Positions 54,701-63,832 are shown, counted from the first letter of the stretch. The stretch is 64,000 bases of DNA from PALSA-660 sp963726435 (GCA_963726435.1 CAVSCJ010000001.1:248001-312000), one strand, 5' to 3'. Notes: generated by a model from the sequence alone, not told the origin. Numbers and translations are program-made.

Positions 54701-55942
54701 CTAGTGTCCCGGGATGACCGGGAACCTGCCGGTGATCGCGGTGCGGTCGATCTGCCTCTCCCCGGAGAAGAGCGACCCGAGTGCCACGTCCTCCCAGAGA
54801 CGATCCAGAAGCAGGGGCCAGCGGCGCTGGAAAGAGAAGTAGTTGTCGCAGTTGCGCCGCGCGTAGCTGGCGGCGTCGGTGAAGACAGCCCTCGCGACGG
54901 CCAGGTGGCCGCCGGGCTCCCGGCCTGCCAGCGCCCGAAGGACCGACGTCGCGAACGCACGCCAGGCCACGGTGGCACCCACGAAGTCCCCCGGATACGG
55001 ACGCAGGGACGCCGCGGTCACCCGGCGGAGGTCGATCTGCGACCTCGCGAACTCGAGCTTCCTGTGCTCGTAGACGAAGCGGTAGACGTCCTGACGGAAC
55101 TGCAGTGCCGCGCTGGCGGGCTCGGGCGGGCGGTGCATCACGTGCCACGCCCCGTCCAGGAACACATCGCCACCGTGCATGCGAGCATTGATCACGTAGT
55201 CGCAGTCCTCGCCTCGCAGCACCCAAGGGTCGAAGGACACGTTGGCGTACATGTCCCGATGCAACGCCAGGCAGCCACCGAACGCGAAGGTGGAAGGCTT
55301 GACCCTGGGCGGGGCATCGACAGCCCCCATGGCCTGGTTGTAGACGTCCGCCTGACGCCAGAACGCATCCGACCAGTGCGCCTCGTCCTTGACGTGGTGG
55401 CCCCCCATCGCGTCCGCGTAGTAGCCCGTCTTGGCCATCACGGTCCTGCCCTGGGGGGACTTCATCCCGATGCCCTCGACGCCCGTGTGCAGGAAGTCGG
55501 GATCGTCGACGACCTCGTCATCGTCCACGAAGACGCAGACGTCGGCTCCGAGCGTGGCCGCGACGATCAGCCCCGTGTTCCGAACAGCGCCGTAACCCGT
55601 GAGGCTGACACCGGAGACCATGTCGGAGAACTCCAACTGCTCGAGCCGGCGATGCAACGATCCCAGTTCGGCGGGGCCGAACACCATCGTATCCAGGCCG
55701 GGAAAGTCCCCGACGATCTCACGGACACGATCCTCAGCCTCGTGAGCGATCGAGGAGTCCGTCGTCGCGACGAGGATGACGACCTTCCCCACGTCCCTCA
55801 CCGCCTCCAGCGAGCGCAGGCACTCTGGAAGCGGGCTCTCCCCGTCGACGGGGGTCGGGTGATCGTAGACGTTGATGAGGTGGTCGCTCGACCTGCCTCC
55901 GCGACGGGTCCAGAACGTGGGGATGACGATGCAGGTTGTCAT
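54701..55942 (-). CDS. GT2-type glycosyltransferase
   Basis: A 413-residue GT-A protein: CIVIPTFWTRRGG at the start, the metal-binding D-D-D in CVFVDDDEVVDDPDF, FAFGGCLALHRDMY and WVLRGEDCDYVINARMHGG (the catalytic E-D pair). A similar arrangement is found in family 2 transferases that build glucosylglycerate-type or wall sugars; the product here is not predictable. ATG 55942 has GAGAG 7 nt upstream. It is followed by TauE, GNAT and the two-component genes on the same strand. Confidence 0.75.
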   Translation of the reverse strand: MTTCIVIPTFWTRRGGRSSDHLINVYDHPTPVDGESPLPECLRSLEAVRDVGKVVILVATTDSSIAHEAEDRVREIVGDFPGLDTMVFGPAELGSLHRRLEQLEFSDMVSGVSLTGYGAVRNTGLIVAATLGADVCVFVDDDEVVDDPDFLHTGVEGIGMKSPQGRTVMAKTGYYADAMGGHHVKDEAHWSDAFWRQADVYNQAMGAVDAPPRVKPSTFAFGGCLALHRDMYANVSFDPWVLRGEDCDYVINARMHGGDVFLDGAWHVMHRPPEPASAALQFRQDVYRFVYEHRKLEFARSQIDLRRVTAASLRPYPGDFVGATVAWRAFATSVLRALAGREPGGHLAVARAVFTDAASYARRNCDNYFSFQRRWPLLLDRLWEDVALGSLFSGERQIDRTAITGRFPVIPGH

Positions 55943-55963
55943 CGCGTCTCTCGTCTTTGTGGT

Positions 55964-55983
55964 GGCGCCGACGGGTCGGCGCC
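55964..55983 (-). terminator. hairpin after amrS
   Basis: GGCGCCGA-CGGG-TCGGCGCC forms a perfect 8-bp stem with a 4-nt loop in the 156-bp gap between amrS and the glycosyltransferase gene. No T-run follows. It lies after the -10 element at 56024 and could also be part of the glycosyltransferase leader. Confidence 0.35.
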
Positions 55984-56023
55984 GACAGCCGTGCTGCGGC
56001 CGTGCACTCTCGGCACGACGCCT

Positions 56024-56036
56024 AGTGTAGCGCTTC
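56024..56036 (-). promoter_or_regulatory. extended -10 promoter of the glycosyltransferase gene
   Basis: GAAGCGCTACACT on the minus strand, identical to the element before 42310, with TACACT as the -10 (56029-56024). The predicted leader is about 75 nt. Confidence 0.45.
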
Positions 56037-56098
56037 CGCCCGCCGCCTCCCCACCGCCGCCAGCTCCCGCAGACGGGCCCCGGCCCTTGAGCGATGGC

Positions 56099-57112
56099 TC
56101 AGACCAGCACGTCCGTCGGGCGTCCGCACGTCGGGCAACTCCCCGAGGCGCCCTCGTTCTCGACCACCGCGAAGCCGTCCCGTCGCACGAGCGGTTGCCC
56201 GCAGCCCGGGCATCGGGTGTCCTCGGAGCCCGGCTCCGAGACGTTGCCGAGATACACGTAGTGCAGGCCCGCCGCCACCCCGATGTCGCGAGCGAGACGG
56301 AGCGTCTCGAGCGGGGTGGGCGGCTTGTCGGCGAAGTCCAGGTATGGGAAGAACCGCGTGATATGCCACGGCGTCTCGGGACCCAGATCGTCCGCGATCC
56401 ATTTCGCGAGGTCGCGCAACTGTGCCTCATCGTCGTTGATGCCGGGAACGACGTTCGTCACTACCTCGACGTGCATCCCGTGGACGCTCTTGGCGCGCTC
56501 GGCAGCTCGCAGCACCGGCTCGACGGAAGAGACCCGGCAAAGGGTGCGGTACGCGGAATCGGTCATGCCCTTCACGTCGACTCGCCACACGTCGACCGAG
56601 CCCGCCAAGTAGTCGAGGCCCTCCGTCGTGATGTAGCCGTTCGTCACCATGATCGTGAAGAGCCCGGCCTCGTGGGCGAGCCGACTGCAGTCCCGGACGT
56701 ACTCGGCTTGGATCACCGGCTCGTTGTAGGTGAATGCGACGCCGGAGCAACCGTGGCCGAGCGCCAGAGGAACGATCGCCTCCGGGGGCAGGTCGGTCAG
56801 CTTCCCGTCCTCCACGCCCGCGCGACTGATCTGCCAGTTCTGGCAGTGGCCGCACTTCATGGTGCAGCCGACCGAGCCGAGGGACAGAACGAGCGTACCG
56901 GGGTGGTAGTTGAAGACTGGCTTCTTCTCGATCGGATCGACGGCCAGGGAAGAGACGCGACCGTACGTCAGCGCGATGAGCGTCCCGTCGACGTTACGTC
57001 GCACCCCGCAGACTCCGACGCCACCCTCACGGATTCGGCATGCGTGGGGGCAGAGGCCGCAGCGTATCGCGTCGCCCTCCGGCTTCCACAGGTCCGCCGT
57101 GTGGACATCCAT
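56099..57112 (-). CDS. amrS: radical-SAM enzyme AmrS (AmmeMemoRadiSam system)
   Basis: A 337-residue radical-SAM protein of the pyruvate-formate-lyase-activase-like AmrS group: CGLCPHACRI, GVCGVRRN, then the cluster motif CTMKCGHCQNW (C-x3-C-x2-C), FTYNEPVIQAEYV, TNGYITTEGLDYL, VVPGINDD and HITRFFPYLD. The C-terminal zinc-ribbon-like part has CPGCGQP and CPTCGRP. Family members act with AmrA and AmrB; those partners are not in this window. ATG 57112 lies 16 nt after the GGDEF-protein stop, with GGGAGG upstream, so cotranscription with the diguanylate cyclase is likely. Confidence 0.9.
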   Translation of the reverse strand: MDVHTADLWKPEGDAIRCGLCPHACRIREGGVGVCGVRRNVDGTLIALTYGRVSSLAVDPIEKKPVFNYHPGTLVLSLGSVGCTMKCGHCQNWQISRAGVEDGKLTDLPPEAIVPLALGHGCSGVAFTYNEPVIQAEYVRDCSRLAHEAGLFTIMVTNGYITTEGLDYLAGSVDVWRVDVKGMTDSAYRTLCRVSSVEPVLRAAERAKSVHGMHVEVVTNVVPGINDDEAQLRDLAKWIADDLGPETPWHITRFFPYLDFADKPPTPLETLRLARDIGVAAGLHYVYLGNVSEPGSEDTRCPGCGQPLVRRDGFAVVENEGASGSCPTCGRPTDVLV

Positions 57113-57128
57113 AGCGCCTGTCGCCTCC

Positions 57129-58910
57129 CTACCCGGGCGCCAGCCGCACCTGGTCGCGCCCCATCGCTTTCGCCTGATAAAGCGCCCGGTCCGCCGCCTC
57201 CAGAACATCGAGAGGCTCGGAGCCCGGTCCGGCAGCGGCGACTCCGATCGATACCCGCACTTCGACCCGCTGCGGGGTACCGCCGGGTGTCACCTCCACA
57301 CTCATACCCGTGACGGCCGCGCGGACCTTCTCTGCGACTCCGAACGCCTCGGTCTTCGCCGTCTGCGGCAGTATGATCGCGAATTCGTCGCCGCCGTAGC
57401 GACAGGGCAGGTCGGTGGTCCTCAGCGTCGCGCGCAGGAGATCCGCCACCGCCGCGAGCACGGTGTCCCCCGTCACATGACCGAAGCGGTCGTTGACGGA
57501 CTTGAACGCGTCGAGATCGAGCATGATCAGGCAGAGCGCGCCCCCGTAGCGTGCGTGACGCGCGCACTCGTCGGCGAGGCGGTCGGAGAAGACACGGCGG
57601 TTCCACAGCCCGGTGAGCGCATCGAGAGTCGCGCACTCCTGCAGCTGCGCCATCTCCTCCGCGAACCTTCGGCGCTGGACCGGGAAGCAGACCTCCCATG
57701 TCGAGTCGCCCCTGTATACGGCCGCGGCATGCTCGAGACACGTGTCGTAGCCACAGGCCCGGCAGTCCACCAGATCAGCGTCCGCTGCGAACCCGGCCTC
57801 GCGCAGGACCGCGCGCAGCCCATCCTCGTCCGGTGACGGCACCACGACGGGGGCCGCGGTGAACGAGCGTCGGAGCCCCACGGGACGAAGGCGCCGCACC
57901 ACCTCGCGGCTCGAAGCGGCCGTACGCACGCGCCGGTGGCGCTCTGCGGCCTCGAGGTTGCGTTTGGCGAACAGGGATACCCCGGAACTCACCGTCGGAC
58001 CGTCGATGCAGCCCTCGCAGTTGAGCGCGTCGATGATCGCCGGCGCGGTCTCACCCGCCTCGATCGCGGTTAGCAGCGTGTCCAGTTCGGCGAGGCCACG
58101 AACGACCCTGACCGATGAGTCGATCATCAGATGCGAGGCGAGGGTCGAACGCGGATACCCGTCGGTGAGCGACACCTCCTTGAGAGGCTCGGGCCTCCGC
58201 GCGGAACCCGGCCGGCGGTCCCGCATCTGACGCGGCCCGGCGGTGGCGAGTCGCCCGAATGCGGCCTTGAGCTCGTCGAACCCGATCGCCGCGTCGATGG
58301 CCCCTTCGAACTCGGGAAGGAGAGCCTCGTCCTTGCGAGCGTAGCAGGGAGAAACGTAGACGACGGCCGTGCCCGCAGGATAGAGCGACTTGATGATCGA
58401 GGCCTGCGCGACGTAGGGGGGCACGACAGGGGCGAGCGCCCCCACGAGCGCCGGGTGGTAGCGCCGCACCCATTCGTCCACCACGGGGCAGGTGGAGCGT
58501 ATGACAGGGACTCCGCTCTGGGTGGCGTGCCGCGCCTCGTATTCGAGCGCCACGACCTCCTCGCCGAGCAGCGTCGACTCCGCCGCGTCGAAGCCCGCGG
58601 CCTCCAGGGCCGACTCGACCTCCTCGGGACTCATGGGGTGCATCGCGGCCACGAACTCGGTAGCCAGCAGGGCCACCACGGGACGGTCCTCGCCGAGCAG
58701 CGCGTCGACGAGCGCGCCGTCGCTGCGCACCTTGAAGCCCCCGCTGCGGCACGCGGACACGCACGCGCCGCAGCCGATGCACTTCTCCGCGATCACCTCG
58801 GCGGCGCCGCCCGACGCCCGGATCGCGTGGGTCGGACAGAGGCGAACGCAGCGCCAGCATCCGCTGCACCTGTCACGGTCCACCGTGATGAGGGGACGCA
58901 GCTCTCTCAC
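57129..58910 (-). CDS. ferredoxin/[FeFe]-hydrogenase-like sensor fused to GGDEF diguanylate cyclase
   Basis: A 593-residue fusion. Residues 15-54 bind two [4Fe-4S] clusters (Cys15/18/21/25 and Cys44/47/50/54). Residues 60-310 follow the [FeFe]-hydrogenase large-subunit pattern with one cysteine at each H-cluster loop: STCPVV (Cys141), VSPCYARKDE (Cys189) and LNCEGCIDG (Cys298, Cys301; the usual spacing is one longer). Residues 383-408 carry another Fe-S set (CRACGYDTC, Cys408). A GGDEF domain follows with GGDEF 506-510 and an inhibitory site Arg497-x2-Asp500. It is predicted to make cyclic di-GMP in response to redox state or H2. GTG 58910 overlaps the queT stop. Confidence 0.85.
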   Translation of the reverse strand: MRELRPLITVDRDRCSGCWRCVRLCPTHAIRASGGAAEVIAEKCIGCGACVSACRSGGFKVRSDGALVDALLGEDRPVVALLATEFVAAMHPMSPEEVESALEAAGFDAAESTLLGEEVVALEYEARHATQSGVPVIRSTCPVVDEWVRRYHPALVGALAPVVPPYVAQASIIKSLYPAGTAVVYVSPCYARKDEALLPEFEGAIDAAIGFDELKAAFGRLATAGPRQMRDRRPGSARRPEPLKEVSLTDGYPRSTLASHLMIDSSVRVVRGLAELDTLLTAIEAGETAPAIIDALNCEGCIDGPTVSSGVSLFAKRNLEAAERHRRVRTAASSREVVRRLRPVGLRRSFTAAPVVVPSPDEDGLRAVLREAGFAADADLVDCRACGYDTCLEHAAAVYRGDSTWEVCFPVQRRRFAEEMAQLQECATLDALTGLWNRRVFSDRLADECARHARYGGALCLIMLDLDAFKSVNDRFGHVTGDTVLAAVADLLRATLRTTDLPCRYGGDEFAIILPQTAKTEAFGVAEKVRAAVTGMSVEVTPGGTPQRVEVRVSIGVAAAGPGSEPLDVLEAADRALYQAKAMGRDQVRLAPG

Positions 58911-59503
58911 CGTGCGCCGTCACCCCCCGCGCCGCGCGCCTCTAAGGATTCCTCGTCGGACAGCCCCGGAACCCGGATCCGCCGCAACGCAACGAGAAGC
59001 GGCCAGCCGAGTCCGTAGACGACCAACGCCTGCCCCACCGTCACGCCGAGGACCCCGGCCAGGTAGAGGACCGGCCACGAGCTTGCAGCGGTGACCCCGA
59101 GGGCCGGGATCGTCGCGAGACCGCTCGCTCCGAGCATCACCGGCAGGTAGGCCGGGACTATCAGCGCGTTGAAGACCACGGGTCCCGCCAGGGCCAGCAC
59201 GGTCTTCTTGCGGAAGCGCCAAGTCCAGGCGGCCGCCAGAAGCGTGGCCAGCGAACCGAACGCGACGTCGAGCAGGCCGATGGTGCCGAACGTCGCCACG
59301 CTGGACAGGTTGGCGAGGGCGGAGCCGACGAAGAGACCCGGTATGGCCGCCGGCGTCAGGCAGGCGACGACGGTGAGCGCCTCGCTCAGGCGGAGCTGGA
59401 CGATCCCGTAGCTGAACACCGATCCGAGCTGTATGACGAGGAAGGTCAGCACCGCGTACACTGCTGCGATGACTCCGGCTTGCGCGACCCTGCGTGCCCT
59501 CAC
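58907..59503 (-). CDS. queT: QueT-like ECF transporter S component
   Basis: A 198-residue membrane protein with about six helices and the QueT-type features VQLRLSEALTVVACLTPAAIPGLFVGSALANL and VAFGSLATLLAAA. QueT proteins import queuosine precursors together with a shared ECF module; the T and A components here could be shared with others. GGAGAG lies 9 nt before GTG 59503. Overlaps the hydrogenase-like/GGDEF gene. No preQ1 riboswitch was recognised upstream. Confidence 0.75.
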   Translation of the reverse strand: MRARRVAQAGVIAAVYAVLTFLVIQLGSVFSYGIVQLRLSEALTVVACLTPAAIPGLFVGSALANLSSVATFGTIGLLDVAFGSLATLLAAAWTWRFRKKTVLALAGPVVFNALIVPAYLPVMLGASGLATIPALGVTAASSWPVLYLAGVLGVTVGQALVVYGLGWPLLVALRRIRVPGLSDEESLEARGAGGDGAR

Positions 59504-59597
59504 GTCAACGCTCTCCAGATCCAGACACGGACGCGTGACAACGTCCCCTGCCCGGTTCGATGCGCGCCTCGGATCGGCGCCCTACGCGCGTGAACAG

Positions 59598-59603
59598 ATG
59601 GTA
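59598..59603 (-). promoter_or_regulatory. -10-like TACCAT upstream of queT
   Basis: TTCGGGTACCAT on the minus strand in the gap between asd and queT resembles the GGGTACCAT before pgi and dnaK. It may give queT and the GGDEF gene their own transcript; no -35 was identified. Confidence 0.25.
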
Positions 59604-59617
59604 CCCGAACCCGCCGC

Positions 59618-60628
59618 TCAGCCAGACGGCAGAAGCAGTTCGGCTATCTGGACCGCGTTCAGGGCGGCGCCCTTGCGCAGCTGGTCCGCGACGACCCACA
59701 TCGCGATCCCGTTCTCTACGCTCGCATCCTGCCTCAGACGCCCGACGTACGTGTCGTCGGTCCCCTCGAGCAATGCCGGCATCGGGTAGCGTTGGCCACC
59801 CGGATCGTCGACCAAGGTCACGCCCGGGGTCGCCTCCAGAGCCGCTCGCGCGGCCGCCACGCTGACCGGGCCTTCGAACTCGACGTTGATCGACTCGGAG
59901 TGGCAGCGCAGCACCGGCACGCGCACGCAGGTGGCCGAGACGCGGATCCCGGGAGCATGCATGATCTTCTGAGTCTCGACCAACATCTTCCACTCCTCCT
60001 TGGTGGAGGCGTCGTCGAGGAACACGTCGATCTGAGGGATGCAGTTGAACGCGATGCGGTGGGCGAAGTTGCGCGGGTGGAACTCTCGACCGGCCAGGAA
60101 GTCGCCACTCTGCTCGTAGAGCTCGTCCATGGCCGCCTGCCCCGCACCTGAGGCCGCCTGGTAGGTCGACACGACGACACGCCTGATGGGCGACAGGTCG
60201 TTCAACGGCTTCAGCGCCACGACCATCTGGATCGTCGAGCAGTTGGGGTTGGCGATCACTCCCGAGTGCAGTGCCGCGTCGCCCGGATTGACCTCGGGCA
60301 CCACGAGCGGGACGCCCTCCTCCATGCGGAACGCCGACGAGTTGTCGATCATCACGCAACCGGCGCCCTCGACGGCCGTCCGGAAGCGCCTGGATATCTC
60401 GGCGCCAGCGGAGAAGAGGGCGATGTCGACACCTTCGAAGCTGCTGTCCGTCATCTCCTCGACGACCAGTTCGCCTCCCGCGAAGGGTACGCGGCGGCCC
60501 GCCGACCGCGAGGAGGCGAGCGCCCGCACCTCGGACGCGGGAAAAGCCCGCTGCTCCAGAGCGAGCAGCATCTCGGCTCCTACGGCGCCTGTGGCGCCCG
60601 CCACGGCGACCACGGGGCGCGCGGGCAT
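59618..60628 (-). CDS. asd: aspartate-semialdehyde dehydrogenase
   Basis: A 336-residue enzyme of the lysine/threonine/methionine pathway: VAVAGATGAVGAEML, the substrate loop ASSRSAGRRV, the active-site Cys in IANPNCSTIQMV, STYQAASGAGQAAMDEL and RVPVLRCHSESINVEF. It reduces aspartyl phosphate with NADPH. ATG 60628 was chosen for the family-like MPARPVVAVAG start; a GTG at 60646 is possible. Follows lysC by 23 nt. Confidence 0.95.
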   Translation of the reverse strand: MPARPVVAVAGATGAVGAEMLLALEQRAFPASEVRALASSRSAGRRVPFAGGELVVEEMTDSSFEGVDIALFSAGAEISRRFRTAVEGAGCVMIDNSSAFRMEEGVPLVVPEVNPGDAALHSGVIANPNCSTIQMVVALKPLNDLSPIRRVVVSTYQAASGAGQAAMDELYEQSGDFLAGREFHPRNFAHRIAFNCIPQIDVFLDDASTKEEWKMLVETQKIMHAPGIRVSATCVRVPVLRCHSESINVEFEGPVSVAAARAALEATPGVTLVDDPGGQRYPMPALLEGTDDTYVGRLRQDASVENGIAMWVVADQLRKGAALNAVQIAELLLPSG

Positions 60629-60651
60629 CGGGTGATCCCAGGCCACGGCGA

Positions 60652-61908
60652 TCACACCCCGGGAGCCGTTGGAGAGGTCTCCGCGGTCACCGCTCGCCCG
60701 CTCAGACCGAAAGCGGCGTGCAACGCTCGCACTGCGGCATCGACCTGGTCGGCTGCGATAACGCAGGATATCCGGATGGCGCTCGTCGAGATCATGTCGA
60801 GGTTGACACCTGCGTCGGCGAGTGAGCGGAACATGAGGGCCGCGACGCCGGGGTGCGTCTTCATGCCCGCGCCGACGAGCGAGACCTTCGCGATCGACTC
60901 GTCGACGGACCACTCGCGCGCACCGAGCTCGACCACGACCTCGCGGACCGCCTTCGTCGCCCGCGCCAGATCGTCCTTCGGGGTCGTGAACGAGATGTCG
61001 GTAGTCCCCGCCTCGGAGACGTTCTGGATGATCATGTCGACGTTGACGTTGGCGTCGGCTAGCCGGCCGAAGACCTCCGCCGCGACACCCGGACGGTCCG
61101 GGACGTCGCGCACGGTCACCTTGGCCTCCGAGGTGTCGTGCGTCACACCCGATATGATGGCTTGCTCCATGGACTCGTCGGCCTCCTTGACGATGGTTCC
61201 TTCGCTGTAGTTGAACGACGAGCGCACGTGGATCACGACGCCGTGGTTGCGCGCGAACTCCACGCTGCGCAGCTGCAGCACGCGCGCGCCCGTTGCCGCC
61301 ATCTCGAGCATCTCGTCGTAGGAGATGACGGCGATCTTGCGGGCGGTTGGCTCCACTCGCGGATCGGCCGTGTAGACGCCGTCCACGTCGGTGTAGATCT
61401 CGCAGACGTCGGCGCGCAGCCCCGCTGCCACGGCCGCGGCGGTGGTGTCGGAGCCGCCTCGGCCCAACGTCGTGATCTCGCCTTCCTCGGTCAGGCCCTG
61501 GAACCCCGCGATTATGACGATCTGGCCCTCGTCGAGCGCCCGCATCACCCGACCGGTCCGGACCTCTTGGATGCGGGCCTTGGTGTGGGAGGAGTCGGAA
61601 ACGATACCCGCCTGGGCTCCAGTGAGGCTTATCGCCTGGTGCCCTAGTGTGTCGATCGCCATCGCCAGAAGCGCGATGGTGACCTGTTCCCCGGTCGCGA
61701 GAAGCATGTCCATCTCGCGCTCCGGCGGATCCGGGCTGATAGAGAGCGCCTTCTCGAGCAGTTCGTCGGTCACGTCGCCCATTGCCGAGACGACGGCGAC
61801 GACACGGTCACCGCTCTCCTTGGCAGCGATCAGGCGCCGCGCGACCGCCATGAGACGCTCGGGCGAGCCGACCGACGAGCCACCGTACTTCTGTACGACG
61901 AGTGCCAT
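60652..61908 (-). CDS. lysC: aspartate kinase
   Basis: A 418-residue aspartokinase: MALVVQKYGGSSVGSPERL, VVSAMGDVTDELL, LATGEQVTIALLAMAI, GGSDTTAAAVAAGLRADVCEIYTDVDGVYTADPR as separate motifs, then two ACT domains (VTVRDVPDRPGVAAEVF and VSLVGAGMKTHPGVAALMF, with NLDMISTS). It phosphorylates aspartate and is feedback-inhibited in most relatives. ATG 61908 has GGGAGA just upstream; longer readings of the frame add no family sequence. First gene of the lysC-asd pair. Confidence 0.95.
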   Translation of the reverse strand: MALVVQKYGGSSVGSPERLMAVARRLIAAKESGDRVVAVVSAMGDVTDELLEKALSISPDPPEREMDMLLATGEQVTIALLAMAIDTLGHQAISLTGAQAGIVSDSSHTKARIQEVRTGRVMRALDEGQIVIIAGFQGLTEEGEITTLGRGGSDTTAAAVAAGLRADVCEIYTDVDGVYTADPRVEPTARKIAVISYDEMLEMAATGARVLQLRSVEFARNHGVVIHVRSSFNYSEGTIVKEADESMEQAIISGVTHDTSEAKVTVRDVPDRPGVAAEVFGRLADANVNVDMIIQNVSEAGTTDISFTTPKDDLARATKAVREVVVELGAREWSVDESIAKVSLVGAGMKTHPGVAALMFRSLADAGVNLDMISTSAIRISCVIAADQVDAAVRALHAAFGLSGRAVTAETSPTAPGV

Positions 61909-62007
61909 CTTCTCCCTGCAGTCCCGGAACGACGCGGACGGTGCGCGCAGCCTACTCACGGGAGGCCTCGCGGCGTTTCCGTAGTGTATCAGCAGGGGCG
62001 GACGGCG

Positions 62008-62024
62008 GCGGCGCGAGGCGCCGC
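62008..62024 (-). terminator. hairpin after the HD-GYP gene
   Basis: GCGGCGC-CTC-GCGCCGC (minus strand) sits 9 nt after the HD-GYP stop. Stem of 7 GC pairs without a T-run. Confidence 0.35.
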
Positions 62025-62032
62025 GCGCAGCA

Positions 62033-63832
62033 CTACGAGCGCGCGTACAGCGCCAGTCCCCGGGCGATCCCGCGGAGCCGCTCCGTGAGCGACTCGACCG
62101 TCTCGGAGTAGAAGTGGTCGACGAGGCTGGGTCCGGTCACCACGGACATGAGGGCCGACAGCCGTCCCAACACCGTTCGCATCTCGCCGATCTGACCGTC
62201 CAACTCGGCCGACGGCCCTGCGGCCACAGTGAAGTGCCCGCCGCTCATCGTGAAGGCGGGCGCCTCTGCAGCGAGCCACTCGCCCATGCTCGCTTCGAGG
62301 TTCGCGGTGAGCTGCGGGCCCCCGAGCTTCCGGAAGGCACCGAGCATGCCGTCCGCGACGGCGACGAAGACCGCTCGCGCCTCGTAGGGCTCCACGGTGA
62401 GCGCGGCGAGCTCCGAACCGCTGGCTGCTGCATCCATCTCCCTGAGCACCTCGATCAGGGCGTCGACCGCGCGCGGGTCGAAGTCCGTGCCCGAGCAACG
62501 TCTCAGTTCCGCTATCGCGTCGTCGGCCACCAGCCGATCGCGGTAGGGCCTGTCCGCCACCATCGCCGCATAGGCGTCGGCGACCGAGAGCACACGTGCC
62601 AGTAACGGGATCTCCTCGCCGCGCAACCCGGCCGGATAGCCGGACCCGTCGTAGTGCTCGTGGTGATGCCGCACGACCGGCGCGATGGACCACGGGAACG
62701 CGACCGGCCGCAGGATGTTCGCACCGATCATCGGGTGGTGACGCATCGTGCACGTCTCTTCTTCGGAGAGCGGTGCGGGCTTGCGCAGGATCTGCTCGCT
62801 GATGCCGATCCTCCCTATGTCATGGAGGTAGGCGGCCATCTCGATCGCGGTGCGCTGGTCGGGCGACAGACCCATCTTCTCCGCCGTTGCGCGTGCGAGG
62901 ACCGCGACGCGGCCCGAGTGGTCGCGCATGTAGGGCTCCTTGGCGTCGACGGCCGCGGCAAGGGCGCGCACCGTCGCAAGGTAGGCGTCCTGGACGCTCG
63001 CGAACAACTCCGTGTTGCCGACGGCGATGGTCATGTGGTTCGCGATCGTGGAGAGCAGCCGAGCGTCCTCTCCCGTGAATCGCATGTTGCGGTCGTGGCT
63101 GCCGACTGCGATCGCGCCGATGACCTCGTCGACGGCGACAAGCGGAACGCATAGTGCAGCCAGCGCGCCTGTCACGGCATCGATGTTCTCCGCGGCGTCG
63201 GACTCCTGCGAAGGGTTGAAGATGAGAGGACGCCCCTGGCGCACGACCCACTCGGACATGGAAGCGCGGACGGCGCGGTGATCGACCGGGCGGTCTCCGG
63301 CGCCGCGCCACGCCCTAAGCTCGATCTCACCGCTCGCTTGATCGCGCAGGACCACATAGCCGGAATCCACGGCGAAGCTGTGCATCGCTGCGTCCAGCGT
63401 CGCGTTCAGCATGGAGCCGAGATCGAGCGTCGAACCCAACGCACGACTCATCTCGTAGAGAGTGGAGAGTTCTTCTACCGTGTGCGTGAGCGCCTCCGTG
63501 CGCTCACGCAAGGCGTCCGTCATCGAGTTGAACGCATCGGCCAAGTCGCCCAGATCTGGCCGGTCGCCGAAGGCGACCTGTACGTCGAGCTCGCCATCGG
63601 CCACTCGACGCGCGGCCTGGGTGAGCGCCAACAGCGGCGGACGGGATCCGTGCGCCAGCAACAGGTAGACGGCGCACGCTCCGATCGCGACGTAGAGCAA
63701 GGCGAACTCCAAGGCGCTGCCCGCGTAGATGGAGTAGATGCCGCCCGCCGCGGCCAGCGCCGCGATAGCCCCCGCAGCGATGGTGATGGCAGAGCCGCGG
63801 TCCCGGCGACTATGCGTCCCTTGCGCGCTCAC
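62033..63832 (-). CDS. membrane sensor with HAMP, GAF and HD-GYP domains
   Basis: A 599-residue protein: two membrane helices (about 14-60), a HAMP-like linker (LTQAARRVADGELDVQVAF), coiled coil, a GAF domain (about 130-260), and an HD-GYP phosphodiesterase domain with YLHDIGRIGI, HHPMIGANIL and HHHEHYDGSGYPAGLRGEEIP, the conserved metal and GYP motifs. An extra helical C-terminal domain of about 150 residues is not recognised. It is predicted to hydrolyse cyclic di-GMP, opposing the GGDEF protein encoded at 57129-58910. GTG start 63832 with an AGG nearby. Confidence 0.92.
   Translation of the reverse strand: MSAQGTHSRRDRGSAITIAAGAIAALAAAGGIYSIYAGSALEFALLYVAIGACAVYLLLAHGSRPPLLALTQAARRVADGELDVQVAFGDRPDLGDLADAFNSMTDALRERTEALTHTVEELSTLYEMSRALGSTLDLGSMLNATLDAAMHSFAVDSGYVVLRDQASGEIELRAWRGAGDRPVDHRAVRASMSEWVVRQGRPLIFNPSQESDAAENIDAVTGALAALCVPLVAVDEVIGAIAVGSHDRNMRFTGEDARLLSTIANHMTIAVGNTELFASVQDAYLATVRALAAAVDAKEPYMRDHSGRVAVLARATAEKMGLSPDQRTAIEMAAYLHDIGRIGISEQILRKPAPLSEEETCTMRHHPMIGANILRPVAFPWSIAPVVRHHHEHYDGSGYPAGLRGEEIPLLARVLSVADAYAAMVADRPYRDRLVADDAIAELRRCSGTDFDPRAVDALIEVLREMDAAASGSELAALTVEPYEARAVFVAVADGMLGAFRKLGGPQLTANLEASMGEWLAAEAPAFTMSGGHFTVAAGPSAELDGQIGEMRTVLGRLSALMSVVTGPSLVDHFYSETVESLTERLRGIARGLALYARS

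Noticed and set aside
53880..55226. N-terminal extension of the GNAT gene
   Set aside because: The extension overlaps the TauE and GT2 genes on the same strand in another frame and has no domain. The ATG at 53879 with a 4-nt overlap is convincing.
59504..59617. preQ1 riboswitch upstream of queT
   Set aside because: The 114-nt gap has no recognisable preQ1 aptamer core; only a -10-like element was seen.
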